From positions 248,001 through 312,000 of the forward strand of contig NZ_OZ060377.1 of NCBI RefSeq assembly GCF_964059075.1: 64,000 nucleotides of DNA, written 5' to 3'. Position numbers and translations under genes: made by a program. Positions 18,612-29,833 of this stretch are shown here, in pieces (within the stretch, counting starts at the first letter, position 1; each line of letters begins with the position of its first letter). Under the pieces are notes generated by a model. That model saw nothing but the letters and a program-made list of their open reading frames with translations. It did not search any database and was not told the DNA's origin. Origin of the DNA: Buchnera aphidicola (Pterocallis alni) (lineage in GTDB: Bacteria > Pseudomonadota > Gammaproteobacteria > Enterobacterales > Enterobacteriaceae).

Positions 18612-20012
18612 TTAACATAATAAATGATTTACATTTCTTGGAAAAGGAATTAAATCTTTAATATTTTTAATTCCTGTAATATAGGATAGCAATCTCTCCA
18701 AACCTAAACCAAAACCAGCATGTGGTATACTACCATATTTTCTTAAATCCAAATACCAATTATAATCTTTAATACATAAATTACATTCTAATAATCTTTC
18801 TTTTAAAATGGATATCCTATCTTCTCTTTGCGAACCACCAATTAATTCTCCTACACCAGGTACTAACATATCCATTGCAGCAACATGTTTTTTATCATCA
18901 TTTACTCTCATGTAAAAAGCTTTCAATTTCTTTGGATAATTTTTTACAATAATAGGAGCACAAAAATACTTATCTACAAGATATTTTTCATGCTCAGCAC
19001 ATAAATCTAAACCATATTGTACTGGATTATTAAAATTATAATTAGAATTTAGTAAAATTTTAATAGCATCATTATAATTAATGTCAATAATTTCATATAA
19101 TAAACAATTTTCTAATCGAAAAAAAATATTTTTATCAATGTTATCATATAAAAAATTTATATCATCCGTGCAAGTATTTAAAATAAATTGTGTAACATAT
19201 TTAATCATACTTTTAGATAAAGATATAATATCATTTAATTTTGCAAATGCTACTTCTATTTCTAACATCCAAAATTCAGATAAATGTCTTGTTGTATTAG
19301 AATGTTCAGCTCTAAAAGTGGGCCCAAAAGTATAAATTTTACCCATAGAACACGCGTAAGATTCAGCGGTTAATTGTCCAGATACTGTTAAAAAAGATTC
19401 TTTTCCAAAAAAATCTTTATTAAAATCTATTTCCCCTCTTACATTCGTAGGAATATTTTTCATATCTAATGTAGAGACTCGAAACATAGATCCTGCACCT
19501 TCTGAATCTAAACTGGTAATAATAGGAGTAGGAATCCAATAATAATTCTTTTCGTATAAAAAAGTATGTAAAGCATGAAAAACATGATTTCTAATACGAG
19601 TTACTACTCCTATATAATTTGTCCTAGGACGTAAATGGGGGATTTCTCTTAAAAATTGATAAGTATGTTTTTTAGCAGAAACTGGATAATTCTGTGGCGA
19701 ATCCACCCAACCAATAATTTTAATTTTTATTACTTTTATTTCATATTTCTGTATACTTCTAAAGGCATATACTAATACCCCTTGTACAGAAATAGCACAT
19801 CCGCTAGTTAATTTTAACACTTCAGAATCATAATTTACAATAGTATTATTAATAATACATTGAATTGTATGTACAGAAGAACCATCATAAACATCAATAA
19901 AAGAAATACCAGAATTAGAATGTCTACGATTACGTACCCATCCGAAAATTAATACTTTTTTATTAATTGCAACATAATTTTTATATATGTCATTTACTGA
20001 AATTGATATCAT
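18612..20012 (-). CDS. asnS: Asparaginyl-tRNA synthetase
   Basis: A class IIb aaRS of 466 residues, identical in length to E. coli. The N-terminal OB-fold binds the anticodon (IFGWVRNRRHSNSGISFIDV). Motif 2 lies near GPTFRAEHSNTTRHLSEFWM, and motif 3 is GFGLGLERLL near the C-terminus. It is the downstream gene of a minus-strand run valS-trhO-asnS, not an E. coli arrangement. Confidence 0.97.
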   Translation of the reverse strand: MISISVNDIYKNYVAINKKVLIFGWVRNRRHSNSGISFIDVYDGSSVHTIQCIINNTIVNYDSEVLKLTSGCAISVQGVLVYAFRSIQKYEIKVIKIKIIGWVDSPQNYPVSAKKHTYQFLREIPHLRPRTNYIGVVTRIRNHVFHALHTFLYEKNYYWIPTPIITSLDSEGAGSMFRVSTLDMKNIPTNVRGEIDFNKDFFGKESFLTVSGQLTAESYACSMGKIYTFGPTFRAEHSNTTRHLSEFWMLEIEVAFAKLNDIISLSKSMIKYVTQFILNTCTDDINFLYDNIDKNIFFRLENCLLYEIIDINYNDAIKILLNSNYNFNNPVQYGLDLCAEHEKYLVDKYFCAPIIVKNYPKKLKAFYMRVNDDKKHVAAMDMLVPGVGELIGGSQREDRISILKERLLECNLCIKDYNWYLDLRKYGSIPHAGFGLGLERLLSYITGIKNIKDLIPFPRNVNHLLC

Positions 20013-20171
20013 ATAATAAAATAATCCAAATTAATATAATAAATATTTATTAATATATATTTAATATATAATATTATCAAAATATATAAATTTTTTATAT
20101 TAAATATCTTATTATAAAAATAATACAAAATTCTATTACATGTATAAAAAATAAACACAATACATAAAAAT

Positions 20172-21053
20172 TTAACAATTTTTACAAAATGTAGAACAAT
20201 ATCCATTATATATTAAAAAACATTGTTTACATTGAATAAAAAGTAAATGACACAAATTATTTTTACAATTGATATAATCATCACAAAGCTCTCCGCAAAT
20301 AGTACAATTAGATAAAATATGATTAGAAACTTTTTCAGCAATTCTATGATCAAAAACAAAATTTTTTCCATAAAATTTCATTGATAATTTTCTTTTTCTT
20401 ATTGTATTGACATAATTTAAAATACCACCTTCTATATGATATATATATTTAAAATGATTATGTTTAAGCCAAGCTGTAGCTTTTTCGCACCTTATACCAC
20501 CAGTGCAATATAAAACGATTTTTTTACTCTGATATTGTTCTAAAAAACCAACAATCCCGTTTAATTGATCTCTAAAAGTAAAACCTGGTACATGAATAGC
20601 ATTTTTAAAATGACCAATAATATATTCATAATGATTACGCATATCTACAAAAATAAATTGTTTATTTTCTAACATATTATTAACAAATATTGGTTTTACA
20701 TAAATACCAACATTTTTATAATCAAACACATTATTATGTAGACCATCAGCAACAATTTTATTACGTACTTTTACTTTTAATGAAAAAAATGCAATTTTAT
20801 TGTCTAATCCCCGATTCAATCGTATGTTTTTAAACATAATATGTATCTTAGATAAATATATTTTTAATATATTCAAATATTTTCTTGAAATACTAATTTG
20901 AGCATTAATACCTTCATGAGAAATATAAATTCTACCTAATATTTTTAATTTAATAAAAGATTTATATATAATATTTCGTAATTTTATAGGATGATGAATA
21001 TCATAATATTTGTAAAATGAAATATTCATTCTATATTTACTATGTAATAACAT
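20172..21053 (-). CDS. trhO: TrhO (YceA), tRNA U34 hydroxylase, rhodanese family, shortened
   Basis: TrhO makes 5-hydroxyuridine at U34 of several tRNAs using oxygen. The N-terminal domain keeps ISFYKYYDIHHP and GRIYISHEGINAQIS, and the rhodanese domain has the active Cys in YCTGGIRCEKA with NHYEYIIGHF. A cysteine-rich tail (CTICGELC, CHLLFIQCKQC, CSTFCKNC) ends the protein. At 293 residues it is shorter than E. coli YceA (350): about 10-20 residues at the N-terminus and about 45 at the C-terminus are missing. The catalytic part is complete, so it is probably functional. Confidence 0.92.
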   Translation of the reverse strand: MLLHSKYRMNISFYKYYDIHHPIKLRNIIYKSFIKLKILGRIYISHEGINAQISISRKYLNILKIYLSKIHIMFKNIRLNRGLDNKIAFFSLKVKVRNKIVADGLHNNVFDYKNVGIYVKPIFVNNMLENKQFIFVDMRNHYEYIIGHFKNAIHVPGFTFRDQLNGIVGFLEQYQSKKIVLYCTGGIRCEKATAWLKHNHFKYIYHIEGGILNYVNTIRKRKLSMKFYGKNFVFDHRIAEKVSNHILSNCTICGELCDDYINCKNNLCHLLFIQCKQCFLIYNGYCSTFCKNC

Positions 21054-21144
21054 AATTTTATACTGATCAATAAAAATATTTTATCAATGATTACAATAAA
21101 TGAATAGAATTATTATACAATATTTTATATATTATATAAATTGA

Positions 21145-24015
21145 TTATCTTATAGTATGTATGTAATTCTGTAAAATATTTTTTTGTTTTAATAATTTTT
21201 CTTGAGTCAAGATTAAAACACTTAAATTATTTTTTTTTTGTATAATTAAATTTTTCGGAGCTCGATTTAAAAATTTTTTATTTAAAAAAGTATTATTTAA
21301 AATATTAATTTTTAAATTAATTGCATAAATTTTATTAAGTACTTTTATTAACTCACATTTAGGATTTATAATAATATTTAATACAATAGAACATTTAATA
21401 TTATGAATAATATCTGTAACAGAATTTATAGGAAGAATATAATTGAAATCAACAAACATAATATTCTCTAGATATGCTATTTTTTTAATAATTAATTGAT
21501 AATATAATACAATATTTTTATATTCTAGAGAAACATCATGTACAAATAAACACAATAAATATTTACTGGAAATATTAAAAATAGTACGCACATTACGAAT
21601 AAATAAAATAACCTTTTTAATAAAAGACATAATATTTACAATATTATTATCTATAATCATATCGTTATAATTAGGAAAACTTTGTAACATAATCGTTTTT
21701 CCTTTAATACTAAGAAAATTTTTCAATTTTTTCCAAATATACTCGGTAATAAAAGGAATAATAGGGTGCGCAATTTTTAAAATAGTTTCAAAAACATGAA
21801 ACATAGTATATTTTACACTCATTTTTTCTTGTTCGGAACCAAACTGCAAAAATATTTTTACAATTTCTAAATACCAATCACAAAATGTATGCCAAAAAAA
21901 ATTATACAACTTATGTGCAGCAACATCAAAACGATAACAATCTAAAGCAGAACGATATTTTCTGATCATGTTATTAAATTTAATTAATAACCACAAATCA
22001 AAAAATAAAAAATATTTTTGGTAATTGTGAATATTAATCTCATTATCATTAATATGCATACAAATAAATCTTCCAGCATTCCAAATTTTTGTGCAAAAAT
22101 TCCTATATCCTTTTAATCTATTCATATCCCAATTTATATTTCTATTAATAGAAGATAAAGAGGCAAAAGTGAAACGTAAAGAATCAGCTCCAAAACTAGT
22201 AATACCATGTGGAAATTGTTTTTTAGTATTATTATTAATTTTTTTTACCATATTATCTTTCATGTGTAAAACAGTTCTTTTCTTTAATAAATCAGATAAG
22301 CTAATACCATCAATCATATCTATTGGATCTAATACATTTCCTTTAGATTTAGACATCTTTTTACCAAATTCATCTAAAATTAAACCTGTTATGTATACTT
22401 TTTTAAATGGAACTTGAATGGTATGATTATCTTTTAAACAATACAAAGTCATCATAATCATTCTCGCTACCCAAAAGAATATAATGTCAAAACCACTAAT
22501 TAAGACTGAAGTAGGATGAAAAAACTTTAATAAATTATTTTTTTTGGGCCAATCTAAAGATACAAAAGTCCATAAACTAGAAGAAAACCAAGTATCTAAA
22601 ACATCTGGATCTTGTATTAATTTTTTTTCATCAGAAATAAAATATTTTTTTCTAATTTCTAATTCACTATTTCCAACATATATATTACCTATATCATCAT
22701 ACCAAGCTGGTATACGATGACCCCACCATAACTGACGTGAAATACACCAATCTTGAATATTATTCATCCATGATAAATACATATTTTTATACTGTTTAGG
22801 AAAAAAGGTAATTTTTTTATCTGTAACTATTTTTATAGCATTTTTAGATAATAAATCAGTTTTCATATACCATTGATCAGTTAATAATGTTTCAATTTTC
22901 GATCCACTTCTTTCTCCATATAATATAGATACATAATCATTTATAATACAACTCAACATACCTATTTTATCTAAAAAATTAATTATGTGCATTCTAGCAT
23001 CTAAAAAATATAATTTTTTTACATCTTTTGGAATATTTGTATTATATATATTAGAAATATTCATACTAATATCATATATTTCAAATGTATTTAGTACATA
23101 ACCCTTTTTATCAAAAATATTTATTATAGGTAAACTATTTCTAAGAGCCACTTGATAATCATTCATATCATGCGCTGGAGTAATTTTTACACAACCAGTA
23201 CCCTTATACATATCTATACAATTATCAGATACAATCGGTATACAACGATTAATAAATGGCACAATTACAAATTTACCAATAATATTTTTATATCTCATGT
23301 CTAATGGATGCACTGCAATTGCAACATCACCTAATAAGGTCTCTGGTCTTGTAGTAGCAACTGTTAAATATTTTCTTGTAATAGATTTTATACAATTATT
23401 ATATATTGGATATCTAATATACCACATCTTACCAAAAATAGATTTATTTTCTATTTCTAAATCTGATACAACAGTTTGTAATTCAATATCCCAATTAGAT
23501 AACTTTTTTTTACGATAAATAAGATTATCATGATATAAATTAATAAATACTTTTCTAATTGCTTTAGACGATTTATCATCTAATGTAAATCTTTCTCGAT
23601 TCCAATCAACTGAACTACCTAATCTTTGTATTTGATAATTAATATTATTATGAACCAAATCTTTCCAATCCCAACACTTTTTAATAAAATTTTTTCGCCC
23701 AATATCATGTAAATTTTTTTTTTCTTCTATATTAATTTTTTTTGATACAATAATTTGTGTGGCAATGCCAGCATGATCTAATCCCATTTGCCATAAAGTA
23801 TTATCTCCTTGCATTCTATGATATCTAATTAAAATATCCATAATGGTTTGCTGAAATGCATGCCCCATATGTAAATAACCTGTAATATTGGGAGGAGGCA
23901 TAATTATGCAAAAATTCTTCTTTTTAGTATTAAAGTGAGGTTTAAAATAACCCTTTTTTTTCCAATGTAAATATAGAGAATATTCTATTTGAGTTGGATT
24001 ATATTTTTTTTTCAT
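21145..24015 (-). CDS. valS: Valyl-tRNA synthetase
   Basis: A class Ia aaRS of 956 residues (E. coli 951). The HIGH-type motif is GYLHMGHAF, and KMSKS is intact in KKMSKSKGNVLDP. The CP1 editing insert is present (TTRPETLLGDVAIAVHP). The ATG at 24015 gives the E. coli-like N-terminus MKKKYNPTQIE; a TTG two codons upstream is the longest alternative. The C-terminal coiled-coil arm is present but heavily drifted. In E. coli argI lies a few kilobases from valS; here it is the divergent neighbour. Confidence 0.97.
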   Translation of the reverse strand: MKKKYNPTQIEYSLYLHWKKKGYFKPHFNTKKKNFCIIMPPPNITGYLHMGHAFQQTIMDILIRYHRMQGDNTLWQMGLDHAGIATQIIVSKKINIEEKKNLHDIGRKNFIKKCWDWKDLVHNNINYQIQRLGSSVDWNRERFTLDDKSSKAIRKVFINLYHDNLIYRKKKLSNWDIELQTVVSDLEIENKSIFGKMWYIRYPIYNNCIKSITRKYLTVATTRPETLLGDVAIAVHPLDMRYKNIIGKFVIVPFINRCIPIVSDNCIDMYKGTGCVKITPAHDMNDYQVALRNSLPIINIFDKKGYVLNTFEIYDISMNISNIYNTNIPKDVKKLYFLDARMHIINFLDKIGMLSCIINDYVSILYGERSGSKIETLLTDQWYMKTDLLSKNAIKIVTDKKITFFPKQYKNMYLSWMNNIQDWCISRQLWWGHRIPAWYDDIGNIYVGNSELEIRKKYFISDEKKLIQDPDVLDTWFSSSLWTFVSLDWPKKNNLLKFFHPTSVLISGFDIIFFWVARMIMMTLYCLKDNHTIQVPFKKVYITGLILDEFGKKMSKSKGNVLDPIDMIDGISLSDLLKKRTVLHMKDNMVKKINNNTKKQFPHGITSFGADSLRFTFASLSSINRNINWDMNRLKGYRNFCTKIWNAGRFICMHINDNEINIHNYQKYFLFFDLWLLIKFNNMIRKYRSALDCYRFDVAAHKLYNFFWHTFCDWYLEIVKIFLQFGSEQEKMSVKYTMFHVFETILKIAHPIIPFITEYIWKKLKNFLSIKGKTIMLQSFPNYNDMIIDNNIVNIMSFIKKVILFIRNVRTIFNISSKYLLCLFVHDVSLEYKNIVLYYQLIIKKIAYLENIMFVDFNYILPINSVTDIIHNIKCSIVLNIIINPKCELIKVLNKIYAINLKINILNNTFLNKKFLNRAPKNLIIQKKNNLSVLILTQEKLLKQKNILQNYIHTIR

Positions 24016-24351
24016 ATACAATTTTAATAGTATTAACCAGTAAAAATTTCATTTTATAAAAACAAATTATACATCATTTATATATATTCATTATTTATAC
24101 ATATAGAATAAATAAAAATAATAAATAACGACATATTTATACACATAATATTTTACTTACAAATAAATAAAATATATTATTAGTATAAACTTGATATATT
24201 AAAAAAAATATTAAAATATGAATTAATAAATATTAATATATAATATATCATTGTAAAATAAAAAAATAAATTTATATAAAGAAAAAGATAATTTATTTTA
24301 TTACAATACAATAAATAAATAATATACAATATATTTCTATAAAAAAATAAT
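24016..24351. promoter_or_regulatory. divergent intergenic region between valS and argI
   Basis: This 336-bp region lies between two divergent starts, so it must hold promoters for both. It is almost pure A/T with several TATAAT-like hexamers and no convincing -35 partner. I see no pair of ARG-box-like palindromes such as those controlling argI in E. coli, which suggests arginine repression is lost. A 102-codon minus-strand frame overlaps it and the argI start, and I take that frame to be noise. Confidence 0.4.
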
Positions 24352-25365
24352 ATGAATAGTTTATACAACAAGCATATATTAAAAATTTCTGATCTTACTA
24401 AAAAAGAAATAAAAAAAATTATAAAATTTGCTTCCGTACTTAAAAAAAATAGAAACAATAAACAAGAAATACAATATTTAAAAAACAAAAAAATTGCTTT
24501 AATTTTTGAACAAAAATCAACAAGAACTAGATGCTCATTTGAAGTAGCAGCAATAGAACAAGGAGCATATGTTAGTTATTTAGGATCTGATATACATTTA
24601 GGATATAAAGAATCAATTACAGATACTATTAAAGTCCTTGAAAGATTATATGATGGTATCGCATATCGTGGTTCAAACCATAAATATATAAAAATAATTT
24701 CACAAAATTCTCAAATTCCAATATGGAATGCATTAACACAAAAATATCATCCAACACAAATTTTAGCCGATATATTTACTATAATAGAATGTATGCCTAA
24801 TAAATCCATTGAAAATATAATTTGTACTTATGTAGGTGATGCATCTAATAATATTGCGAAAACATTGTTAGAAATAGCTCAAATTATGAAATTAAAATTA
24901 CGTTTTTTAGCACCAAAAAAATATTGGCCTAAATTACCTATTTCAAATAATAAAAATATTAAAAATAATATTATGTGTACTGAAAATATAAAAAAGGGAG
25001 TAGAATTATCTGATTTCATTTATACAGATGCTTGGATTTCAATGGGAGAAGATCCATCAACATGGGAAGAAAAAATACAATTATTAAAAAAATACCAAAT
25101 TAATGAAGAAATGATACAATTATCAAAAAATAAAAATATAAAAATATTACATTGTTTACCGTCTTTACATGATTCAAATACAATATTAGGAAAAAAAATA
25201 TCTAAAAAATATAAATTAAATAATGGAATTGAAATAACAAATACAGTTTTTAAAAAATATCAAGATATTATTTTTACACAATCTGAAAATAAATTACATA
25301 CTATTAAAGCATTAATGATATTAAATTTAATACAAAATATAAATAATAAATCAATATTATCATAA
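24352..25365 (+). CDS. argI: Ornithine carbamoyltransferase
   Basis: It makes citrulline from ornithine and carbamoyl phosphate in arginine synthesis. It has 337 residues (E. coli ArgI 334). The carbamoyl-phosphate site STRTR is at 56-60, HPTQ at 133-136 and the ornithine-site HCLP at 267-270. The protein aligns along its whole length. ArgI and ArgF are paralogues; proximity to valS favours the name argI. It ends before a GC-containing stem-loop. Confidence 0.96.
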   Translation: MNSLYNKHILKISDLTKKEIKKIIKFASVLKKNRNNKQEIQYLKNKKIALIFEQKSTRTRCSFEVAAIEQGAYVSYLGSDIHLGYKESITDTIKVLERLYDGIAYRGSNHKYIKIISQNSQIPIWNALTQKYHPTQILADIFTIIECMPNKSIENIICTYVGDASNNIAKTLLEIAQIMKLKLRFLAPKKYWPKLPISNNKNIKNNIMCTENIKKGVELSDFIYTDAWISMGEDPSTWEEKIQLLKKYQINEEMIQLSKNKNIKILHCLPSLHDSNTILGKKISKKYKLNNGIEITNTVFKKYQDIIFTQSENKLHTIKALMILNLIQNINNKSILS

Positions 25366-25548
25366 AAACTATCAATAAATAAGATTATAATATCAATAAT
25401 ATAATATCCACAAAATATAAATAATAAAATTATATTTATGGAAAATCAATATATTATATATGTAAAAAATCACATGAATCATAATATATTTTAATATTAA
25501 AAATAATTATTCTATATACTATAAATAATTATCATGTATATACATAAA

Positions 25549-25567
25549 TATGCCACATTGTGGCATA
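25549..25567. terminator. compact stem-loop between argI and deaD
   Basis: TATGCCACA at 25549-25557 and its exact complement at 25559-25567 form a nearly perfect palindrome with three or four G/C pairs, unusual in this sequence. Downstream on plus is A4, two short steps and T5. It sits between the convergent argI and deaD genes and could terminate both. The rest of the 295-bp spacer (25366-25660) shows no gene. Confidence 0.65.
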
Positions 25568-25660
25568 AAATAAATTTTTATTTAAAATATACACACAAAA
25601 ATCATTATTCACATAACATATAAATAAAAAATATTTTTTATTAAAAATAAATTTTATTGT

Positions 25661-27409
25661 TTATTTTTTTGTATATTTGGAAGAATAAAAATTACTACGT
25701 TTTTTATTAATCAATTTATAACCATAATTATATAACTTAATTTTAATTAATTTATTTAAAATTCTAGTATTAATGAAACTACTCAAGATGGATTTAGGTA
25801 AACATCTAGATAACTCAATTGTTGAAAATTCAGAAAATATTTTTACACTACCAATATAGCAACTATTAATTTTACCTTCATTAGCAATTGCTCCAACAAT
25901 ATGTCGTACTTCCACTCCATGAGAGTATCCAACTTCAATTCTATATAAATTCATTGCAAAAGTAGATTTACTTTTTTTAAAAGTAGCAGGAAATTTATTT
26001 TGAGAATTAAATGATAATGTATTTGTTTTAATATTTGTATATAATTTTTTTTTATTATCATGTTTAATAAAAAATTTTTTCTGCGAGCTAACTACATCTG
26101 AAATAATTAAAGGACGTTTACCTTGTGCAATTTTTAATAGTGCAGCAGCTAAAGTTTCAATTGTAAATTTATTATCTGGATTTAATTTGGGTAATAAAGA
26201 ACAATATTTTTCTAAATCTACACTATTACATTCTTTCAAAACATTTTGCGATAATTTTTTCAACCTACATTCACTTAATAATTTCATATTTGGTAATTCA
26301 ATTCTAATAATAGGTTGTTTTAATGTATTTTCAATATTTTTAAATAATCTATATTCTCTACGCTCAACAAATAATAAAGCTTTCCCTATACGACCAGCTC
26401 TACCTGTACGACCAATACGATGAATATATGATTCTACATCCATAGGGATATCATAATTAATTACTAAACTCACTCGATCTACATCTAAACCTCGAGCAGC
26501 AACATCGGTTGCTATTAAAATATCTAATCTACCATCTTTTAATCGATCTAAGGTTTTTTCTCTAATGTGTTGATTCATATCACCATTCAGTGCAGCACTA
26601 TTATACCCGTGTCGATCTAATGCTTCGGCCACTTCTAAAGTTGCATATTTTGTACGAACAAAAATAATTGTTGCAGAAAATTCTTCAGATTCTAAAAATC
26701 GTATTAAACCATCCGTTTTACGACCATATACCATCCAATAAAATTGTTTAATATTTGGCCGAGTAATAATATTAGATTGAATTTTAACTTCTTTAGGAGA
26801 AACCATAAATTTTTTAGCGATAATTCGAATAACTTCCGGCATAGTAGCAGAAAATAAAGCTGTTTGATGTATACTCGGAATTTTTCGTAAAATATTTTCT
26901 ACGTCTTCTATAAAACCCATTCTCAACATTTCATCTGCTTCATCTAAAACTAAACCTTTTAATTGTGATAAATTTAAAGTACCACGATTTAAATGATCTA
27001 ATAATCTACCAGGAGTACCAACTATAATTTGAGGACCTCTTCTTAATTCACGTAACTGTATATCATATCGTTGACCACCATATAAAGGAACAACCTTTAT
27101 ACTAACAATATATTTAGCAAATTCCATAAAAGCTTTAGATACTTGTATAGCTAATTCTCTAGTTGGAGTTAAAACTAATACTTGAGGATATTTTAAACCT
27201 AAAATAATATTATGTAATAACGGTAAAGCAAAAGCAGCAGTTTTACCACTACCTGTTTGTGCCATACCTAATACATCATTTCCAGATAATAAATAAGGAA
27301 TACATAATTTTTGAATAGGAGAAGGTGTTACATAACCCATATTATTTAAAGATTTGACCAATAAAGCATTTAAACCTAACTTTAAAAAAGAATTTTCAAC
27401 TTGAACCAT
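25661..27409 (-). CDS. deaD: DEAD-box RNA helicase DeaD (CsdA)
   Basis: DeaD unwinds RNA during ribosome assembly and mRNA decay. All helicase motifs are seen: [45 protein letters not shown] and [11 protein letters not shown] DbpA-type RNA-binding domain follows (about 480-550; [16 protein letters not shown]). At 582 residues it is shorter than E. coli (629), with the Arg/Gly-rich tail replaced by a short basic end. Order deaD-pnp-rpsO follows E. coli except that nlpI is absent. Confidence 0.96.
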   Translation of the reverse strand: MVQVENSFLKLGLNALLVKSLNNMGYVTPSPIQKLCIPYLLSGNDVLGMAQTGSGKTAAFALPLLHNIILGLKYPQVLVLTPTRELAIQVSKAFMEFAKYIVSIKVVPLYGGQRYDIQLRELRRGPQIIVGTPGRLLDHLNRGTLNLSQLKGLVLDEADEMLRMGFIEDVENILRKIPSIHQTALFSATMPEVIRIIAKKFMVSPKEVKIQSNIITRPNIKQFYWMVYGRKTDGLIRFLESEEFSATIIFVRTKYATLEVAEALDRHGYNSAALNGDMNQHIREKTLDRLKDGRLDILIATDVAARGLDVDRVSLVINYDIPMDVESYIHRIGRTGRAGRIGKALLFVERREYRLFKNIENTLKQPIIRIELPNMKLLSECRLKKLSQNVLKECNSVDLEKYCSLLPKLNPDNKFTIETLAAALLKIAQGKRPLIISDVVSSQKKFFIKHDNKKKLYTNIKTNTLSFNSQNKFPATFKKSKSTFAMNLYRIEVGYSHGVEVRHIVGAIANEGKINSCYIGSVKIFSEFSTIELSRCLPKSILSSFINTRILNKLIKIKLYNYGYKLINKKRSNFYSSKYTKK

Positions 27410-27528
27410 TTAATATTATATACCTCTTAAGATTATAATACATACATCTAAGTATGTTGATAAAATATTGGTGTAATATAAAAAGCAAGATTTTAATTAA
27501 ATTTATATTATTTATTTAAATAAATATA

Positions 27529-29631
27529 TTACATGGATTTTGTAGATATATGAGCATCTTTTATACTAAGTCTTAAACGACCATATTTATCTATTTCTAA
27601 AACTTTTACTGTAACTAATTGCTCTATTTGTAAGTAATCTGTTACTTTATCTACTCTTTTACTATTTATTTGAGAAATATGTACTAAACCTTCTTTACCA
27701 ATACCAATAGATACAAATGCTCCAAAATCTGTAATCCTAATTACTCTTCCCGTATATATTGTACCTATTTTGATTTCCGAAGTAATTTCTTGAATACGTT
27801 GAATAGCATTTTTTGCCTTTTGTTCCAAAGTGGCAGAAATTTTTACAGTACCATCATCTTGAATTTCAATTACTGTTCCAGTTTCTTCAGTTAACATACG
27901 AATTACAGCTCCTCCTTTCCCAATAACATCCTTAATTTTTTCTGGATTAATTTTCATAGTATGAATACGAGGAGCAAATTTAGACATTTTTCTTCTAGGT
28001 ATACTAATAAATTTTTGCATTTTATGTAGAATATACAATCTAGATTTTTTTGCTTCCAATAAAGAATCAAATAAAATTTTACTATTAATGCCTAATATTT
28101 TCATATCCATTTGTAAAGCAGTAATACCTTTTTTTGATCCAGCAACCTTAAAATCCATATCACCCAAATGATCTTCATCACCTAAAATATCTGATAATAC
28201 TATATATTTTTCTTTCTCCTTAATTAATCCCATAGCAATACCAGATATGGCATATTTAATAGGAACCCCGGCATCCATTAATGCTAATGAAGCACCACAA
28301 ACTGATGCCATAGAAGAAGAACCATTGGATTCAGTAATTTCAGAAACCACTCGAATAGTATATGGAAATTCATCAATATTAGGCATAACTGCTACCATAC
28401 TACGTTTTGCTAAACGACCATGACCGATTTCTCTTCTTTTAGGAGATCCTAATATACCAATTTCACCAACAGAATAAGGAGGAAAATTATAATGAAATAA
28501 AAAATTATCTACTCTATCTCCTAATAATTCATCTAAATTTTGGGCATCTCTAGAAGTTCCTAATGTTACAGATACTAATGCTTGTGTTTCCCCTCTAGTA
28601 AATAATGCAGATCCATGTACTCTTGGAAGAGTACCAGTTTGTATATTTAGTACACGAACTTGATCTTTTTTACGACCATCAATTCTACATTTCCCTTTTA
28701 ACAACCTATTACGAACTATTTTTCTTTCAAGATAATATAAAATATTTTCTATATCTACAATATTAAAAACAAAATTTTTGGAAATTAACATATTAATAAT
28801 ATTTTCTTTTATAATAAATAATGTATTTAATCTTTCTTGTTTATCAAAAATTTTATATGCACATATAATATCTAATTTAGACATATGAACAAGTAAATTA
28901 AATAATACATGATGTTTAATATGCATAGCACTATAATTATATAATGTAACAGGTACAGAATTAGCAAACAGACAAATATTTTTAATTAATGATTGTTGAG
29001 ATTGGTGACCAAATAAAAGAGCATTTAATATTATATTCTCTTCTAATAAATTAGATTCTGATTCTACCATTAAAATACTATCTTCTGTTCCAGAAACAAC
29101 TAAATCTAAATCAGTGTATTTCATTATTGTAGTATCAGGATTTAAAATATATTTTTTATTAATATAACCAACGCGAGCAACTCCTATAGTACCTAAAAAT
29201 GGTACACCAGATATTTTTAAAGCAGCTGAAGCACCAATAATAGAAACAAGATCGGGATTAATTTCAGGATTTAAAGAAATTACTGTTGCAGTAATTTGTA
29301 CTTCTTGTAAAAAATTTTTTGGAAATAAAGGTCTAATGGGTCTATCAATTAATCTAGCAATTAATATTTCATTTTCGCTGGGTCGTCCCTCTCTCCGAAA
29401 AAAACTACCAGGTATTCTACCGGCAGCATAAGTGCGTTCTTGATAATTAATCGTTAAAGGAAAAAATTTTTTTTTAGGTATACAATTTTTATCTACTACT
29501 ACTGTTACAAGAACAATTGTATCATTCATATTGACTATAACAGAAGCAGTAGATTGTCTAGCAACCCTACCAGTTTCTAAAGTAACAGTATGATTACCAT
29601 ATTGAAATGTTCTAATTATAGAATTTAACAA
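27529..29631 (-). CDS. pnp: Polynucleotide phosphorylase
   Basis: PNPase degrades RNA 3'-5' by phosphorolysis. It has 700 residues (E. coli 711). Two RNase PH domains flank a helical linker. The second carries the active-site block [22 protein letters not shown] sequence. KH ([20 protein letters not shown]) and S1 ([18 protein letters not shown]) domains close the protein. The start is TTG at 29631, giving the family N-terminus [12 protein letters not shown], with an AGAGGG ribosome site eight bases upstream. It is separated from rpsO by a strong stem-loop. Confidence 0.97.
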   Translation of the reverse strand: MLNSIIRTFQYGNHTVTLETGRVARQSTASVIVNMNDTIVLVTVVVDKNCIPKKKFFPLTINYQERTYAAGRIPGSFFRREGRPSENEILIARLIDRPIRPLFPKNFLQEVQITATVISLNPEINPDLVSIIGASAALKISGVPFLGTIGVARVGYINKKYILNPDTTIMKYTDLDLVVSGTEDSILMVESESNLLEENIILNALLFGHQSQQSLIKNICLFANSVPVTLYNYSAMHIKHHVLFNLLVHMSKLDIICAYKIFDKQERLNTLFIIKENIINMLISKNFVFNIVDIENILYYLERKIVRNRLLKGKCRIDGRKKDQVRVLNIQTGTLPRVHGSALFTRGETQALVSVTLGTSRDAQNLDELLGDRVDNFLFHYNFPPYSVGEIGILGSPKRREIGHGRLAKRSMVAVMPNIDEFPYTIRVVSEITESNGSSSMASVCGASLALMDAGVPIKYAISGIAMGLIKEKEKYIVLSDILGDEDHLGDMDFKVAGSKKGITALQMDMKILGINSKILFDSLLEAKKSRLYILHKMQKFISIPRRKMSKFAPRIHTMKINPEKIKDVIGKGGAVIRMLTEETGTVIEIQDDGTVKISATLEQKAKNAIQRIQEITSEIKIGTIYTGRVIRITDFGAFVSIGIGKEGLVHISQINSKRVDKVTDYLQIEQLVTVKVLEIDKYGRLRLSIKDAHISTKSM

Positions 29632-29745
29632 AATAAAACCCTCTTTAATATTAAATATTTAAAATATAAAATAAAAATATTTAATTCAATATATTAAATA
29701 AAATATTTCATAAAAAAATAATTAATAATTTTAAAAAATAAATTA

Positions 29746-29773
29746 TTAATAAAAGAGAACACTCTTTTATTAA
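29746..29773 (-). terminator. 12-bp stem-loop between rpsO and pnp
   Basis: Arms 29746-29757 and 29762-29773 are exact complements with an AACA loop, followed on the minus strand by ATAATTTATTTTTT. It lies 61 bp after the rpsO stop and 115 bp before the pnp start. The position matches the E. coli rpsO terminator in the rpsO-pnp operon, through which part of transcription reads into pnp. The stem is seen; partial read-through is inferred. Confidence 0.75.
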
Positions 29774-29833
29774 TAAAATATTAAATAATATAACAACATA
29801 CCTATGCAAAAATATATTATTATTAAAATATTA

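Noticed and set aside
20009-20206. 65-codon minus-strand frame between trhO and asnS
   Set aside because: It overlaps the end of trhO, has no ribosome site and random-looking hydrophobic composition.
24180-24488. 102-codon minus-strand frame over the argI start
   Set aside because: It overlaps the well-supported argI N-terminus and is Phe/Leu/Ile/Tyr-rich as an antisense shadow of A-rich sequence.
25366-25660. CRISPR array, prophage or insertion sequence
   Set aside because: Neither here nor elsewhere in the window are there regularly spaced repeats, transposase or integrase genes, or terminal repeats with target duplications; repeated TATATT-type strings are only base composition.
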